A stretch of 64,000 nt of DNA from Okapia johnstoni (GCA_024291935.2 CM044320.1:35308001-35372000); one strand, 5' to 3'; shown: positions 22,375 to 35,370, counted from the first letter of the stretch. The notes: generated by a model from the sequence alone, not told the origin. Numbers and translations: made by a program.

Positions 22375-24640
22375 AAAGAAAATCCTGGACCAAGAACAGA
22401 TACCTGTGAATTTTAGCAAATATTCAGAAGGAATAATGTCATTTTTACACAAACGCAGAGAAAAGATGAAAAATCTTCCCATTTTTATTTATAATGCCAG
22501 TATAATATTTATGACAAAGCCTGATAAAGGCAATATGGGGAAAAAGAATTACAGACAAATCTAACCTTGGTAGCTCAGCTAGTAAAGAATTCACCTGCAA
22601 CGTGGGAGACCTGTGTTCAATCCCTGGGTTGGGAAGATCTCCTGGAGAAGGGAAAGACTATGCACTCCAGTATTCTGGCCTGGAGAATTCCATGGACTGT
22701 ACAGGCCATGGGGTCGCAAAGAGTCAGACACGACTGAGTGACTTTCACTTTCAGTAACTCCTGAATATACAAGCAAAATACTTAAACACTGTATTAGCAA
22801 AGCCATACCAGGATCACCAATTTGTACTAGACCAGGAGAGTAAAACTGGTTTAACAATAGAAAATCAACTAGTATACTTTTCCACATTAATAGAATTAGG
22901 GAGAAAAAAAATCCTCAATATTAACAGAAACACATTTGAAAAGATTTAACATATATATATATGATTTTTTTTAATTCCTAATGAATTTTGAATATTAAGA
23001 AGCTTTCTTAATCTGATGAAGAGTATCTTCAAAACCTTCAGCAAACATCTTACTTTATGACAATAAATTTTGAAAGATCAGAATAAGTATTTATTTGCAC
23101 TCAATAAATTTTGAGATCAGAACTAAGAATAAGAATGCCACCATCACTATTTCTACTCAAAATCATAATGTTCTATGAGAAAAATAAGTAAGAAATATAA
23201 AGACAAAAAAAGAAGAAATCAAATTCTTATTATTCACAGATGATGTGATTATATAGAAATTTTACAATAACACATGGTTTTCAAAAATTGCTGGATAAAA
23301 ATTAATGTAAAAAAGACTGTTGGGTTGTGTTCGATTGAAATTGACAGAAAGGGAAGTTGAAGTTTTTGAAAGATATCCTCTGCTATAGTATTAAATTGTC
23401 AGATTTGTAGGGGTAAATCTAAAGAAAGTTTTATGAAACTTCTACATAGAAATGTACAAAGTATATAGCAGAAAAATCAAAGAAAATATAATTCAATAAA
23501 TGGATGTATTATGCTTATAGAATGCTAAAATTAATATTTAATATGTCAGTTCTCACCAAATTGATTTTGATGATTTAATGCAATCCCCTCTCCAAAAACT
23601 TCTAAAGTTTTTTTTTTCTGGAAAATTTTGGTGAGTCTTAAAAAGCTGATGCTAAAATTTCTATTGAAAGATTAAGAAAGTCAAGATTGTCCAAGAATCA
23701 TTTGATGGAAAAGCAAATAAGTATTTGGTCTCCCAAATATCAGATTATATTATATCAGACTCTTAGTTATAAAGCATCGGTAACTAAGACAATGTAATAT
23801 TGGCTCAAGGATCAACAGTTAGACCTATAAGAAAAAGTAAGGAATCTATATAACTAAGGGATCTGTATCAATCCTACCCATATGTGGATTCTGTATTGAA
23901 GACAAAGGTGGCACTGTATAACCATGCAAAAAGTGATATCTCTTTAATAAGTAGTTTTCATATAGTAGGACATACATAAGAACAAAATGAAACACCCTCT
24001 ACCTTAAATTGCCTCCAAATATCTGCTTCAGGTAGATTATAGATCTAAATGTGAAAGGCAAAACAGCAAATTTCTAAAATATAAGAGACATGTGATACAA
24101 ATGGCCAATAAACAGAGTGAAAAGGCTCAATGTCATTGTCATCAGGGAATTGCAAATGTAAACCACAACTGCAGTATCATTACACACTTGCCAGAACGAA
24201 TAAAATGAAAAAGACAAATAACAAATGTTAATGGGCATGTAGAATAACTGGAATTCATTGCTGGTGGAAGTGTAAAGCATATAACTACTTCCAAAAACTG
24301 GTAGCACTTATCAAGACTGAAATCTCACATATCTTATAGTCCAACCATTCTACTCCAACAGAAATGCAAGGACATTTGCACCAAAAGACAGGTACAATAA
24401 AAGTCACAGCAGCACTATTAATGATAGCTTCTAACTGAAAACTCTCCAAATGTCCAGTTATGGTATATTCCTCCCAGGGATATCTATTCACCGTTGAAAA
24501 TAAATAAACTACAGTTACATGCACAACTTAAATGAACTTTCCAAATATATTGTTGAGTGAAAAACAGTCAGATACAAAGCAATATATGTTTTGTTATTGT
24601 GATGCAATGTTAACAATACGGACACTCACAGAGGAAATGA
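22375..24640 (+). mobile_element. Old L1, ORF2 and 3' part
   Basis: Diverged L1 ORF2 landmarks occur in order: cctgtgaattttagcaaatattcag, aaagcctgataaaggcaatat, ccaccatcactatttctactca, acagatgatgtgattatatag (the RT catalytic region), gatttaatgcaatcccctctcc, aaatggccaataaacagagtgaaaag, gggaattgcaaatgtaaaccac, cattgctggtggaagtgtaaag. Every frame is broken. The element is interrupted by a younger SINE (22563-22757). Confidence 0.8.
22563..22757 (+). mobile_element. Bov-tA SINE inside the L1
   Basis: Plus-strand copy from ttggtagctcagctagtaaag to gactgagtgactttcacttt. L1 sequence resumes directly after it (aactcctgaatatacaagca), so the SINE is younger than the L1. Confidence 0.9.
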
Positions 24641-24754
24641 CTAGATGTTTTCTAGATTACCAAGGTTTTTTAAAATAACTCAGAAAAATACAAACTTCTT
24701 GATTATTGAGTAAAAATGACTCTCTCACTTTGATAAAATCAAAAGTAGAGCTAA

Positions 24755-24966
24755 AAGCAAGGGATAAATTGGAGTTTGATATTGACATGTACACAGTGCT
24801 TTATTTAAAATAGGTCGATTAACAGGGAACTACTACATAGGACAGGGAACACTGCTCGATATTCTGTAATAAATTGGAAAAGAATAGATACATGTATGTG
24901 TATAAGTGAATCATTTTGTTATACACCAAAAACTAACACAATGTTATTACTTAACTATGCTCCAAC
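24755..24966 (+). mobile_element. Artiodactyl L1 3' end
   Basis: Ends with the characteristic ruminant L1 3' untranslated phrases: gggaactactacataggacag, ctgtaataaattggaaaag, cattttgttatacaccaaaaac, ttaactatgctccaac. The expected A-rich tail is displaced by the next SINE; an A-rich remnant (gcaaaataaaaacaaaa) follows that SINE at about 25158. It may be the end of the preceding L1 or a separate insertion. Confidence 0.75.
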
Positions 24967-24968
24967 AT

Positions 24969-25157
24969 GGGCTTCCCTGGTGGCTCAGTGGTAAAGAATT
25001 CACCTGCAATGCAGGAGACACAGGAGATACAGATCCCATCCCTGGGGTCAGGAATATCCCCTGGAAGAGGAAATGGGAACCCACTCCAGTACTTGTGCCT
25101 GGGAAATCTCATAGATGGAGTAGCTTGGCAGATTTCAATCCATGGGGTCACAGTCAC
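24969..25157 (+). mobile_element. Bov-tA SINE in the L1 tail
   Basis: Head gggcttccctggtggctcag, body aatgggaacccactccag, end atggggtcacagtcactgc. It sits exactly between the L1 3' end and its A-rich remnant. Confidence 0.9.
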
Positions 25158-25502
25158 TGCAAAATAAAAACAAAATTTGTAAATGACCTAGTACTTAATA
25201 GTGAGCAATGACACTCAGTAAGTGGGTGATATAAATGTTATGCTATACTTATATGTCTTAACAGTTAAGTTCATAAAAAGGAAGAGAACTAGTATTTTCT
25301 AAGTCTACTATGCTTCAGTGACTGCATCAGCCAACTTCTGTATTTTAATTCAGCCCACAAAATAATACTACTGAGAAAAGATAATTTCTAATTAATGATA
25401 TTAGGGAAGCATATTATGGGAAAGATTAAATAACTTGCCCAAGATCAGACAACCTGTTTTGCAATAAAGATCTCTTTGGAATAAGTAACTAGATTGTCAC
25501 TT
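25158..25502. other. Unrecognised sequence with MIR scrap
   Basis: Around 25420-25475 the phrase ttaaataacttgcccaagat resembles a reversed MIR core. The rest is unassigned. The last 12 bases (25491-25502) are the left copy of the BovB target duplication. Confidence 0.4.
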
Positions 25503-27681
25503 CTGCTCAGTTTAGTTCAGTCACTCAGTCGTGTCCGACTCTGTGACACCATGGACTGCAGCATGCCTGGCCTCCCTGTCCATCACCAACTCCCAAAGCT
25601 TACTCAAACTCATGTGCATCAAGTCCATGATGCAATCCAACCATCTCATCCTCTGTCATCCCCTTCTCATCCTGCCTTCAATCTTTCTCATTATCAGGGT
25701 CTTTTCAATGAGTCAGTTCTTCGCATCAGGTAGCCAAAGTATTGGAGTTTCAGCTTCAGCATCAGTCCTTCCAATGAATATTCAGGACTGATTTCCTTTA
25801 GAATTGACTGTTGGATCTCCTTGCAGTCCAAGGGACTCTCAAGAGTCTTCTCCAACGCCACAGTTCAAAAGCATCAATTCTTTGGTGCTCAGTTTTCTTT
25901 ATGGTCCAACTCTCACATCCATACATGACTACTGGAAAAACCATAGCCTTAACTAGATGGACATTTATCGGCAAAGTAATGTCTCTGCTCTTTAATATGC
26001 TGTCTAGGTTGGTCATAGCTTTTCTTCCAAGGAGCAAACGTCTTTTAATTTCATGGCTACAGTCACCATCTGCAGTGATTTTGGATCCCAAGAAAATAAA
26101 GTCTGTCACTGCTTCCATTGTCTCCCTATCTATTTGCCATGAAATGATGTGACCAGGTGACATGATCTTCATTTTCTGAATGTTGAGTTTTAAGCCAAGT
26201 TTTTCACTCTCCTCTTTCACTTTCATCAAGAGGCGCTTTAGTTCTTCTTCACTTCATGCCATAAGGGTGGTGTCATCTTCATATCTGCGTATTGATATTT
26301 CTCCTAGCAATCTTGATTCCAGCTTGTGCTTCATCCAGCCTAGCATTTCACATGATATACCCTGCATAAAAGTTAAATAAGCAAGGTGATGGTGTATACA
26401 GCCTTGACATACTCCTTTCCCTATTTGGGACTAGTCTGTTGTTCCATGTCCAGTTCTAACGGTTGCTTCTTGACCTGCATACAGATTTCTCAGGAGATAG
26501 GTAAGGTGCTCTGGTATTCCCATCTCTTGAATTTTCCACAGGTTGTTGTGATCCACACAGTGAAAGGCTTTGGCATAGTCAATAAAACAGAAGTAGATGT
26601 TTTTCTGGAACTCTCTTGCTTTTTCGATGATCCAACAGATGTTGGCAATTTGATCTCTGGTTCCTCTGCCTTTTCTAAATCCAGCTTGAACATCTGGAAG
26701 TTCACAGTTTACGTACTGTTGAAGCCTGGCTTGGAGAATTTGGGGCATTATTTTGCTAGTGTGTGAGATAAGTGCAATTGTGCGGTAGTCTGAACATTCT
26801 TTGGCATTGCCCTTCTTTGGGATTGGAATGAAAACTGACCTTTTCCAGTCCTGTAGCCATGGCTGAGTTTTCCAAATTTGCTAGCATATTGAGTGCAGCA
26901 CTTTCATAGCATCATTTTTACGATTTGAAATAGCTCAGCTGGAATTCCATCCCCTCCTCTAGGTTTGCTCATAATGATGCTTCCTAAGGCCCACTTGACT
27001 TCACATTCCAGGATGTTTGGCTCTAGGTGAGTGATCACACCATCATAGTTATCTGGGTCATGAAGATCTTTTTTGTATAGTTTTGTGTATTCTTACCAGC
27101 TCTTCTTAATATCTTCTGCTTCTGCTAGGTCCATATCATTTCTGTCCTTTATTGTATCCATCCTTGCATGAAATGTTCCCCTGGTATCACTAACTTTCTT
27201 GAAGAGATCTCTAGTCTTGAAGAGAAGCTCTATATGGTCAACAAAAACAAGACCGGGAGCTGACTGTGGCTCAGATCATGAATTCCTTATTGCCAAATTC
27301 AGACTTAAATTGAAGAAAGTAGGGAAAACCACTAGACCATTCGGGTATGACCTAAACCAAATCCCTTACAATTATACAGTGGAAGTGACAAATAGATTCA
27401 AGGAATTAGGTCTGATAGAGTACCTGAAGAACTATGGACAGAGGTTCATGACATTGCACAGGAGGCAGTGATCAAGACCATTCCCAAGAAAAAGGAATGC
27501 AAAAAGGCAAATGGTTGTCTGAGGAGGTCTTACAAATAGCTGAGAGACAAAGAGAAGTGAAAGGCAAAGGAGAAAAGGAAAGATACACCCATGTGAATGC
27601 CGAGTTCCAAAGAATAGCAAGGAGAGATAGGAAAGCCTTCCTCAGTGATCAATGCAAAGAAATAGAGGAAAACAATAGAAT
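25503..27681 (-). mobile_element. BovB LINE with inverted 5' segment (twin priming)
   Basis: 25503-27218 is BovB in minus orientation: 3' tail repeat at left, then the RT region to aagactagagatctcttcaag. At about 27219-27221 it switches to plus-strand BovB (gagaagctctatatggtc onward) up to gaggaaaacaatagaat at about 27680. The two parts are nearly contiguous in the BovB sequence: the inverted part ends only about 4 bases before the minus part begins. The whole is flanked by agattgtcactt (25491-25502) and agaatgtcactt (27682-27693). RT pieces with FIDYAKAFHCVDH are recognisable but frames are broken. Confidence 0.93.
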
Positions 27682-27693
27682 AGAATGTCACTT

Positions 27694-28258
27694 ATCTGGC
27701 AATAAAATATGATATCTTCTCCATGTGTTTCTGGCCTTTTGTTTTACAAAACAGTCCCCTTTTTCAGGGTCAGCAAAATTCTCAGGTTTCACTTCTTCAC
27801 TTTGGTTTACATTTCTTGCCTAATCCGTATCTGAGCAACCAAACCCTTCCTAAATTCCAATCACGTCCTTTTGAATCCAAACCTACAATCAGACTAGTCA
27901 CTTTTGGGGACTGGTGTGGGTTGGTTCCAGAATCTCCTACTGATACCAAAATCCGTGGCTGCTAAAGTCTCTAGATGTCAAAGAGCCAACTGTAATAAGT
28001 AGAAGTGAAATAAATAGAAGTAGACATTCTATTAGGGGCTTTCTCTGTGTCCTGCTCTAGCAGGTCAGGGTAATTGGCTTCACACCTTCAGAAGAGAAGT
28101 TACACCTAGCCATCCCCAATTCAACATCACCACCCACTCCTAACACATACCCTTTGCTATTGTGTGGAGACTGATTTTAATTTAGCCTCTAAGTATATCT
28201 CAAATCTTAAATAATGATGAGGTCTCCATATTCCCAGGACCCCACCACGGAGTCAAAT
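27694..28258. other. Unrecognised sequence, possible DNA-transposon relic
   Basis: The stretch ggttccagaatctcctactgataccaaaatccgtgg (about 27923-27960, quoted here in part only) recalls phrases of old Tigger-type elements. Too short and diverged to name. No gene. Confidence 0.25.
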
Positions 28259-28347
28259 TAAAAAAAAAAAAAAAAAACAGAAACTACGAACAAGAAACTA
28301 TGGCCTGGAGGGTCCTTCTCATAGTTGCTCTTAAAAAAAAAAAAAAA
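28259..28347 (+). repeat. Two A runs
   Basis: Homopolymer A runs at about 28259-28277 and 28332-28347. Either could be the tail of a retroposed copy; none is recognised immediately upstream. Confidence 0.8.
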
Positions 28348-29934
28348 AGCTATATTTGCTTCCATATGAAGTAAGGGACACAAGCTTGAGGTATCAAGAT
28401 CATAAATTATTAGGAATCTTCCCAGTGGTCAAGTAAAAGAAAATCAGTAGTGGTATCTATTCCTTGGCTAAGGCTGCTCTCCAATAGGGCTGCCTAGTCT
28501 TCCTGTGGTATAACAGGAGGAGCTAGCACAGATAACTTAGGAGCAACACCATGATGAACACTGGTAAAGAGTGCAAAACTGAATGGGCCAATAAATGGGC
28601 AAAATTCTTGTTTGAAGTTCCTAAACTTTCTAACTATGGAAAGTCTAAGGATGTCAATTTTCCAGACTTCTCTCTATGTAAAGGAGACTAAGTATACCGT
28701 TTATTGTCCTAATTGTATAATTAATTTTAATATAAAATAATCATCAAAGTTGTCTTGTTAATACAATTATAGGCATGGGAATCAAAGTGGTGTTGCTATA
28801 CCTACTTTGGTCACATCAATATAATCAAAACTTCTAAATAACTAAGTAGTTTAAGCAAATCAGACCCCCAAATCAATATTTGCAAAACAAATAGATCAGT
28901 GTCTTTTTTTCCCTAAGTATTCACCATAGAATTTCTTTTTGAAATAGAAAGGCTCTCTAGAGCATTTAAAGATTTTTTTTTTTTTTTTTTTTATACCAGG
29001 GATTCAAACCAAGTGAAATATCAGGTTGGGTCAGGTTGGATTTGGAGAGGATTTTGATATTCTGGTTTTGTTCCATTTCAATTGCTTTAGAAAAATTTAG
29101 AATGTCAGTCACAGCACGAACTGACTCACAGAGGCTTTTTGGAGGAAGTGGGGTATGAAGTGGGGGACCTGTGGTCTGTTCACAGTGCCATAGAAAAGAA
29201 TAACTAAGGGTTTTCACTTCTTTCAGACTTGAATCTATTAGTGGAATTCCTCACTCTTTTTGCTCATAGTTTTATTTTGGTGAAAACTCTTGATTTACAT
29301 ATAACTTTTCAAAAAAGAAAATTTCTTTGCCTAAAATGAGGTAAATCTGAAACACAATCTGATCCTTCCCCTCCCTGTAAAAGTAGAAGCCAATGAAAAA
29401 ATTCAGTTTTTACAACAATTTTAGGTATACACTGAGTGTTAATCTTGATCTCTCTCTAAACTGAACAACTCAAATGCCATTAACCCATAATTCTCAGCTT
29501 CAATGTCTTCCATCTTTTGGTTATTCTTCTCTAAATAATCTTTGATTTTTCTATCTTTTCTTTAAGGATAAATTGAATTTCATTCAATATGTTAGTAAAG
29601 GCATTACCTTTCTGAGTATATGAGAAAAGTGCATTTTCCTAGTGTCTCTCTTTATTGAATTCTAAGCCATAGGCTGTCTTAACTTTAAAAAAAAAAAAAA
29701 ACTAATACAATGCATGTTTTGATACCCAAATAATTTTCAGATTAGCTTGTGTCAACTAGTTATTCCTATTTTGTATTTTGTTACTTTGATTAAATCTTTG
29801 CACTTTTCTACTAACCAACATTCCATTATTAATACTATATATTTCTCTTTTTGAAAAACAATCTTTCAAGATAATATGATCTGTGTCTTCATAGCTTCAT
29901 CCAGAAGAATTTGACTAATTTCTAAGTTTATCAT
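28348..29934. other. Unrecognised sequence, no gene seen
   Basis: AT-rich DNA with a T run at about 28973-28992 and an A run at about 29686-29700. The minus-strand frame adjoining the T run is translated homopolymer at its end. Confidence 0.35.
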
Positions 29935-30149
29935 TCAGGTAGTGGTTCAGCTGGTAGAGAAGCCCCCTGCAATGCAGGAAACCTGGGTTTGATCCCAGGG
30001 TTGGGAAGATCCCCTGGAGCGGGAAATGCTACCTACTCCAGTATTCTGGCCCAGAGAATTCCAAGGACTGTATAGTCCATGGGGTAGCAAAGAGTCGGAC
30101 ACGACTGAGGGGCTTTCACTTCACCTCACTATTGAAAAAAAAAAAAAAA
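29935..30149 (+). mobile_element. Bov-tA SINE with A tail
   Basis: Plus-strand head ggtagtggttcagctggtag, B box gggtttgatcccaggg, end agagtcggacacgactgag, followed by cttcacttcacctcactattg and a run of 15 A at about 30135-30149. Confidence 0.9.
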
Positions 30150-30267
30150 CAGATGAAATAACAGCAGCCCCAAGGTCCACAGTAACAACCCCAAGTCCTG
30201 TCCTCCCCTATCACAGATTAGCCTTGTTTGTGTTTGAATGGCAAAGACTGTGAGAGTTTCCCACTGA

Positions 30268-30450
30268 AAAGCACAGGTTTTAGGGCCATCAGACCTGGAG
30301 TTCAGTCCTAGCCCTGCTACATTCTCAGCATGCGACTTTGGAATGTTTACTTATTCTGTCTTACAGGGAAGAGTAAGAGTCATCTCTATGGGAAATTGCT
30401 TAGTACAGACCCAAATACACAATATGTTTTCAACACTATTTTTATCACCA
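30268..30450 (+). mobile_element. MIR SINE
   Basis: Phrases acaggttttagggccatcagac, cctggagttcagtcctagcc, ccctgctacattctcagcatg and ttacttattctgtcttacag follow MIR order. Diverged. Confidence 0.65.
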
Positions 30451-31192
30451 TCTTTTTGTCCTGTGTTTGTGAAAATGTAAGTCTTGTAAAAGGACAATGA
30501 GAATTTTTCTGGGGGTACATGAGCAGAGAAATCTATCTCTGAAATTTCTAAGAAGTTTTCAAACCCTCTGCTGCTCTAAAACATGCATTTTTAGACTCTG
30601 ACTTACCAAAATTGATGATGTGGTACATAAGACAGCAACATGACTACCTCACTTAAAAACGTTAACTCACAGTCAACTTCCAAATAGTTCCCTAGTCCCT
30701 ACCCTCTCCGAGCTTATCATTTAATCCAGAGCACAACTGGTACTATATACACCTGCTAGTGAGAGAAAAAAACCCAACCAGAACAGCATTGCTGGAGCAG
30801 CTGGAGGAAAGTATAGCTCAACATATCTGTTCCTACTGAGTGGTTTGTGGAGGTGGGGGAGGATGGTAGTATAAACCAAACAATTCATAGGAAGCTGTGG
30901 TTCAAAGAGGAAACAAACTTTTTTATACAAAAAGATAGCCTTCAAGTTGTCCTAGTACAGTGGTTGATGATGCCAGGAAATCACATTGATTTACATAGAG
31001 TAAAGACTATGTGGATACAGAACCGTGAGTCTCAACACAGCTTTTTATGCCTTAGAATAAAACCTGAGTGCCTTCTGCATGTTTAATCAGAAACTTCAAT
31101 GGAAACTACTCAGTTTCTGGAAACAAGTGGTTGTATTTAGGATCCAATTTAATTGATGTACTAATTACTACATTAGACATTCATGTGTCAAG
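30451..31192. other. Unrecognised sequence
   Basis: No gene or repeat family recognised. Overlapping 70-80 codon frames on both strands at 30721-31086 have no features. Confidence 0.35.
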
Positions 31193-31205
31193 GTAAAGAG
31201 ACCTT

Positions 31206-31815
31206 TTTAAATTAATTTATTTATTTTAATTGGAAGATGATTACTTTGCAATATTGTGATTGTTTTTTCCATACATCAACATGAATCAGCCACAGGTGCT
31301 CATGTGTCTCCCCATCCTGAACCCACCTCCCACTTCTCTCCCCACCCCACCCCTCTGAGTTGTTCCAGAGCACCAGCTTAGAGTGCCCTGCTTCATGCAT
31401 CAAACTTGCACTGGTCATCTATTTTATATATGGTGATATACACGTTTCAATGCTATTCTCTCAAATCATCCCACCCTCGCCTTCTCTCACAGAGTCCAAA
31501 AGTCTGTGACTCGTTTGCTGCCTTGCATATAGGATCGTCATTACCATCTTTCTAAATTCTATACATAGGTGTTCATATACAGTATTTGCGTTTCTCTTGC
31601 TGACTTACTTCACTCTATATAATAAGCTCCAGTTTCATCCACCTCGTTAGAACTGACTCAAATGTGTTCCTTTTTTTTATAGCTGAGTAATATTCCATTG
31701 TGTATGGGTACCACAACTTCCTTATCCATTCATCTGCTGATGGACATCTAGGTTGCTTCCATGTCCTAGCTAATGTGAACAGTGCTGTAATGAACATTGG
31801 GGTACATGTGTCTCA
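31206..31815 (-). mobile_element. Ruminant L1, 3' end with ORF2 C-terminus
   Basis: Minus-strand L1 tail: T-rich start at left (reversed A tail), 3' untranslated region, then the ORF2 C-terminal phrase DEWIRKLWYPYTMEYYSAIKK (31615-31797), broken at its end. Flanked by gtaaagagacctt (31193-31205) and gtaaagaggcttt (31816-31828), a 13-bp duplication with two mismatches. 5' truncated. Confidence 0.93.
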
Positions 31816-31828
31816 GTAAAGAGGCTTT

Positions 31829-32261
31829 AAAGTCTCTTAGTTGATATTTGCTACCACTAAATGGACAACTTACTGGTTATAGTTATGGTTTCTAAGCCCT
31901 TAGTGATTAGGTCTCCAGGCATTTCAGTAATATGCTTCATTACTCTCTGAACTCACCACAGCTCTTCTCCACTTCAGAACCTCACTTAGAGGAATTTTAA
32001 TTCAAATCTGTTTTATTGTTTAATGAGAAGAGAAATGCTATTAACTCTACTTCTTATGCTACCATAGGAAGGTAGAATTGTGGAGGAGTAAAACTGCACA
32101 TTCCATCTTTTATAGACATGGTTGGCCTTTGTTCTAATGTGCTTTTGTTACCTTAGTACTTTATTATACTACCTTTGAGAAAAGGTTTTACTTTTTTTTT
32201 TTTTTTCTAAACTAGATAGTATAAACTCTTACATGTCTGTGCTTTTGTCCATGAAATTGAA
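31829..32261. other. Unrecognised sequence with T run
   Basis: No gene. A T run lies at about 32190-32206. Confidence 0.35.
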
Positions 32262-32560
32262 AGTGAAAGTCACTCAATTGTGTCTGACTCTTTGTGACCC
32301 CATGGACTATATAGTTCATGGAGTTCTCCAGGCCAGAATACTGGAGTGGGTAGTCTTTCCCTTCTCCAGGGGATCTTCCCAACCCAGGTCTCCCGCATTG
32401 CAGGTAGATTCTTTACCAACTGAGACACATGAGAAGCCCAAGAATACTGGAGTAATTAGCCTATCCCTTCTCCAGCGGATCTTCCCGACCCACAAATCGA
32501 ACTGGGGATCTCCTGTATTGCAGGCAGATTCTTTACAACTGAGCTATCAGGGAAGCCCAT
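32262..32560 (-). mobile_element. Dimeric Bov-tA-type SINE
   Basis: Same two-headed layout as 18268-18565, reversed: a full unit at left (gtgaaagtcactcaattgtg to accaactgagacacatgag) and a shortened unit at right (agaatactggagtaattag to aactgagctatcagggaag). Confidence 0.87.
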
Positions 32561-33604
32561 AAACTTCCATAATTCTCAGATGTCTTTTCTCTCCTCTCTG
32601 TCTGTTGACACATTTATGCTTTGTGTTTTAAAAATAAATGTGTCCTTTCAGGAACAGCCTTCGATGAACCCACCACATTCCCCTAGCTAAGCAGAATCAA
32701 TAGATTCCTACAAGGCATTTCTACTGCACTTTGTTTAAACACCTGTCTGACCTATTTATTTAATGTTCCTTGTGCTGTACTAGTGCTAGAAGAGGCACTT
32801 ATGGGCCACAGAGGCAACTCAAACAGGGACCAGTAGAGAGACATCCCTGAGGGTCAGCAGTAACAGGGGCTTCACTGAAATTTAACAAAGCCAAGAGGGA
32901 TTACTACAATGAACGGGCATAGGAAAGGACAAAAATAGTGTTTACAAAATGGCGGCCAATGATTTAGTGGGTGGATCACTCATAAGACAACTCCTAGATA
33001 CCAATGAGTAATTTGAGAAGAAGTAGAACCAAATAAAACCCTTTTGTGAGAATCATTTTTATCCCATTTTAACCCCTAGAAAACACTGAATGTATTCATT
33101 AATTTACTAATTCATTTTCCCCATTTAAACTGTGATTCTTGAAGGCAGGAAATGTTTTTTTTCCAAGTTTGGGTCATGGTCTTGCTGAGAAAAAATCTAT
33201 ATTGAATTACATTCTTTCAGTCAGCTTCTTTGAATATTAAACCATTTAGATTGTTAATTTTAAAATGCCTAGGAGTCGTTCATCATAAGAAAAAGATCAA
33301 TGGTGATTTTCAATTTCTCTAACTTTGAAAAGTGCTTTGGTTAACATGCTAAGCAAACCAGAAGATGGGAACATTTGAGGTTTTATTTCTCCTTCTTCCT
33401 GTGCACTGATTAAACTTTATTTCCCATTGTTAATTTCTTGTACTTTCTCCCAAAATTACTTTCAGAAAACGTAGCTGTTTTTGGCATAAGTTTTTGTACA
33501 CAGAAGTACTCTATTCAGCTCTGAGCATAAGAATCATTTCATTAAATAATGATAATATCCCTAATTTATATATCTCTTTACTGTTGTAATACACAGATAC
33601 ACAG
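32561..33604. other. Unrecognised sequence
   Basis: No gene. A faint L2-like phrase (gtgattcttgaaggcaggaaatg) near 33130 is not enough to call. Confidence 0.35.
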
Positions 33605-33760
33605 CCTCTCAGATGATTCTTAAACCAACCCTCTTGAAATAAGCAGGATAACTATTATTGAATCCATAATCTATGTGGAAGCTGAAGTCATTAGAAGCCA
33701 GTAAGTCAGAGTTCAAACTAGGTCTTCTGTCTCCATATTTATATTCTTTCCACTGTAGCA
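33605..33760 (-). mobile_element. MIR SINE
   Basis: Reversed MIR pattern: gaagctgaagtcattagaagccag, agtaagtcagagttcaaactagg, tcttctgtctccatattt, ending at ttctttccactgtagcag. Confidence 0.65.
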
Positions 33761-35237
33761 GAAGACGTTACATCCTGGTGCTTTCCCTCAAACTTTGTTC
33801 CAGGAACATCTAGAAAGCACTTGTGAGCTCAGATTTCCTATGTACCGTCTCTCTCTTTCCTGACCACATCCCTTCAAACTCTGCCCTTTGTAGATTTTGA
33901 CCTCTGAGTGCCTCTGGACTTACATAAAGTATTTATTCTTCCCAGGGTAACCAAGTAAAATATAACAAATAAAAGGAACAGCAGGATGGGCAAACACAAA
34001 TGTGTATTAGCCTGTTAAACCATCTATTCCCAAGAACAATGGTTCACAGAAATTAGAGATGAAAAAGACCTATGAGGTCATCTTATCCAACCCCATGCCA
34101 AAGCAGGTTCAGGCCCAGAATACTGACAGCCAAGTTGTCATTTAGTTTCCAGCCCTGCCTTTTGAGGCTCTAGATTGTATCTCCTGCTGTAATCTGCTGG
34201 AGGGAGAACAGCAAAGTGATCTCAAAGTTGGAGCACCAACTGGGGTCCCAAGGGTCTTATTGCTCTGTGCAGAGGACAGTGTGCTTGTAATTGATCAGTT
34301 CTCCCCTAATGGATGTGGTCGTAATCAGGAGTGATTCCCACAGAAACTTACGTAGGTAACTGGCTGAGAATGAAAGTCCAAACTAATAAAAAGCACACAA
34401 GCTCAAATTCTTTCTGAAGTGAGAAATGCCTGAAGGGGGTGGCATAATACACACACACAAGCAGTTTGGGTGACTGGGAAACATGCCAAAGCCAATGCCT
34501 TGATTCTTTCCCTATCATTTCCTAATTAATCTCTGAGGCAAATCAGTCAGTCTCAAAGCTGGAGTGCTGAAAGTTGCTAGAGGTCCGTAAGTAGCCCCTT
34601 TAAAAAACAATATTTGAAGCACAACGGTCACATTAGACTCATTCTTTATATAGGCAATCCTTTTTTAACTCTATCCTCATTTGAGAGAATACTTCATTCT
34701 ATATTTTTAAAAAGTATTACTGAAAGAAAGTAGATACATGTTCTTAAGGTCTAGGGAAAAGAATACTGTGCTGAGAGTTTTAAAAAATGGAATAATAACC
34801 AGGTTCTTATCTAATCACTAACCAACTATGTGACCAGGAGAAATTTACTTCCTTTTCTTTCCTATGAAATAAGAGCACAAAACAACATATTGCCTCTAAA
34901 ATATTTCCTATTTCTAAAGCCAAAGAGCCTCCAAAATCTATTTATTTCAAGCAAAGGCAATGGAAAAGTGACCCCCACCCAACCCCCGCTATTTTTCTGG
35001 TTTGCCAAGATGCCCTCAACCAGACATCTAGGAGGAGAACTTGAAATGTGAAGAGAATGAACTTCCATTTTATGCTTCAGTTTTCAGAGCTCAGTTACAT
35101 TAGCATCTTCTAGGAGAGAGATATTGGAAAACAAACTGTAAGTTTAGACACAAATGGTTCCCTGTGTAAGTCTGAATTCCTACTACAGAAGTTTTGGGCA
35201 GGAATGAGCTTCAAAGGCAGTACCCTGACTCAATCAT
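33761..35237. other. Unrecognised sequence, no gene seen
   Basis: A phrase near 34056-34100 (gaaaaagacctatgaggtcatc) recalls old mammalian repeats but is not assignable. Overlapping 70-codon frames on both strands at 34830-35068 carry no signal. Confidence 0.35.
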
Positions 35238-35370
35238 TTTTTCCTTCCCTGTCTCAACCACCTAGCTCCCTGCCACCTCCTTCCCTGCCCACATTATCTC
35301 CCTTCCAGCCTGCCTCCATCCCCTCCCTCCCTGCCTCCATCCCACTTCCTCCCTTTCTTTCCAGGCCCCA
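35238..35370 (+). repeat. Pyrimidine-rich tract (CCTCCCTGCCTCCAT units)
   Basis: About 130 bases, almost all C and T, with imperfect ctccctgcctccatccc repeats. The open frame across it (Pro/Ser/Leu only) is a composition artefact. Confidence 0.85.

Noticed and set aside
28050..28090. Second LTR end (tcctgctctagcaggtcagggt resembles the 18.6-kb LTR edge)
   Set aside because: Only about 20 bases match and no LTR body or duplication follows.
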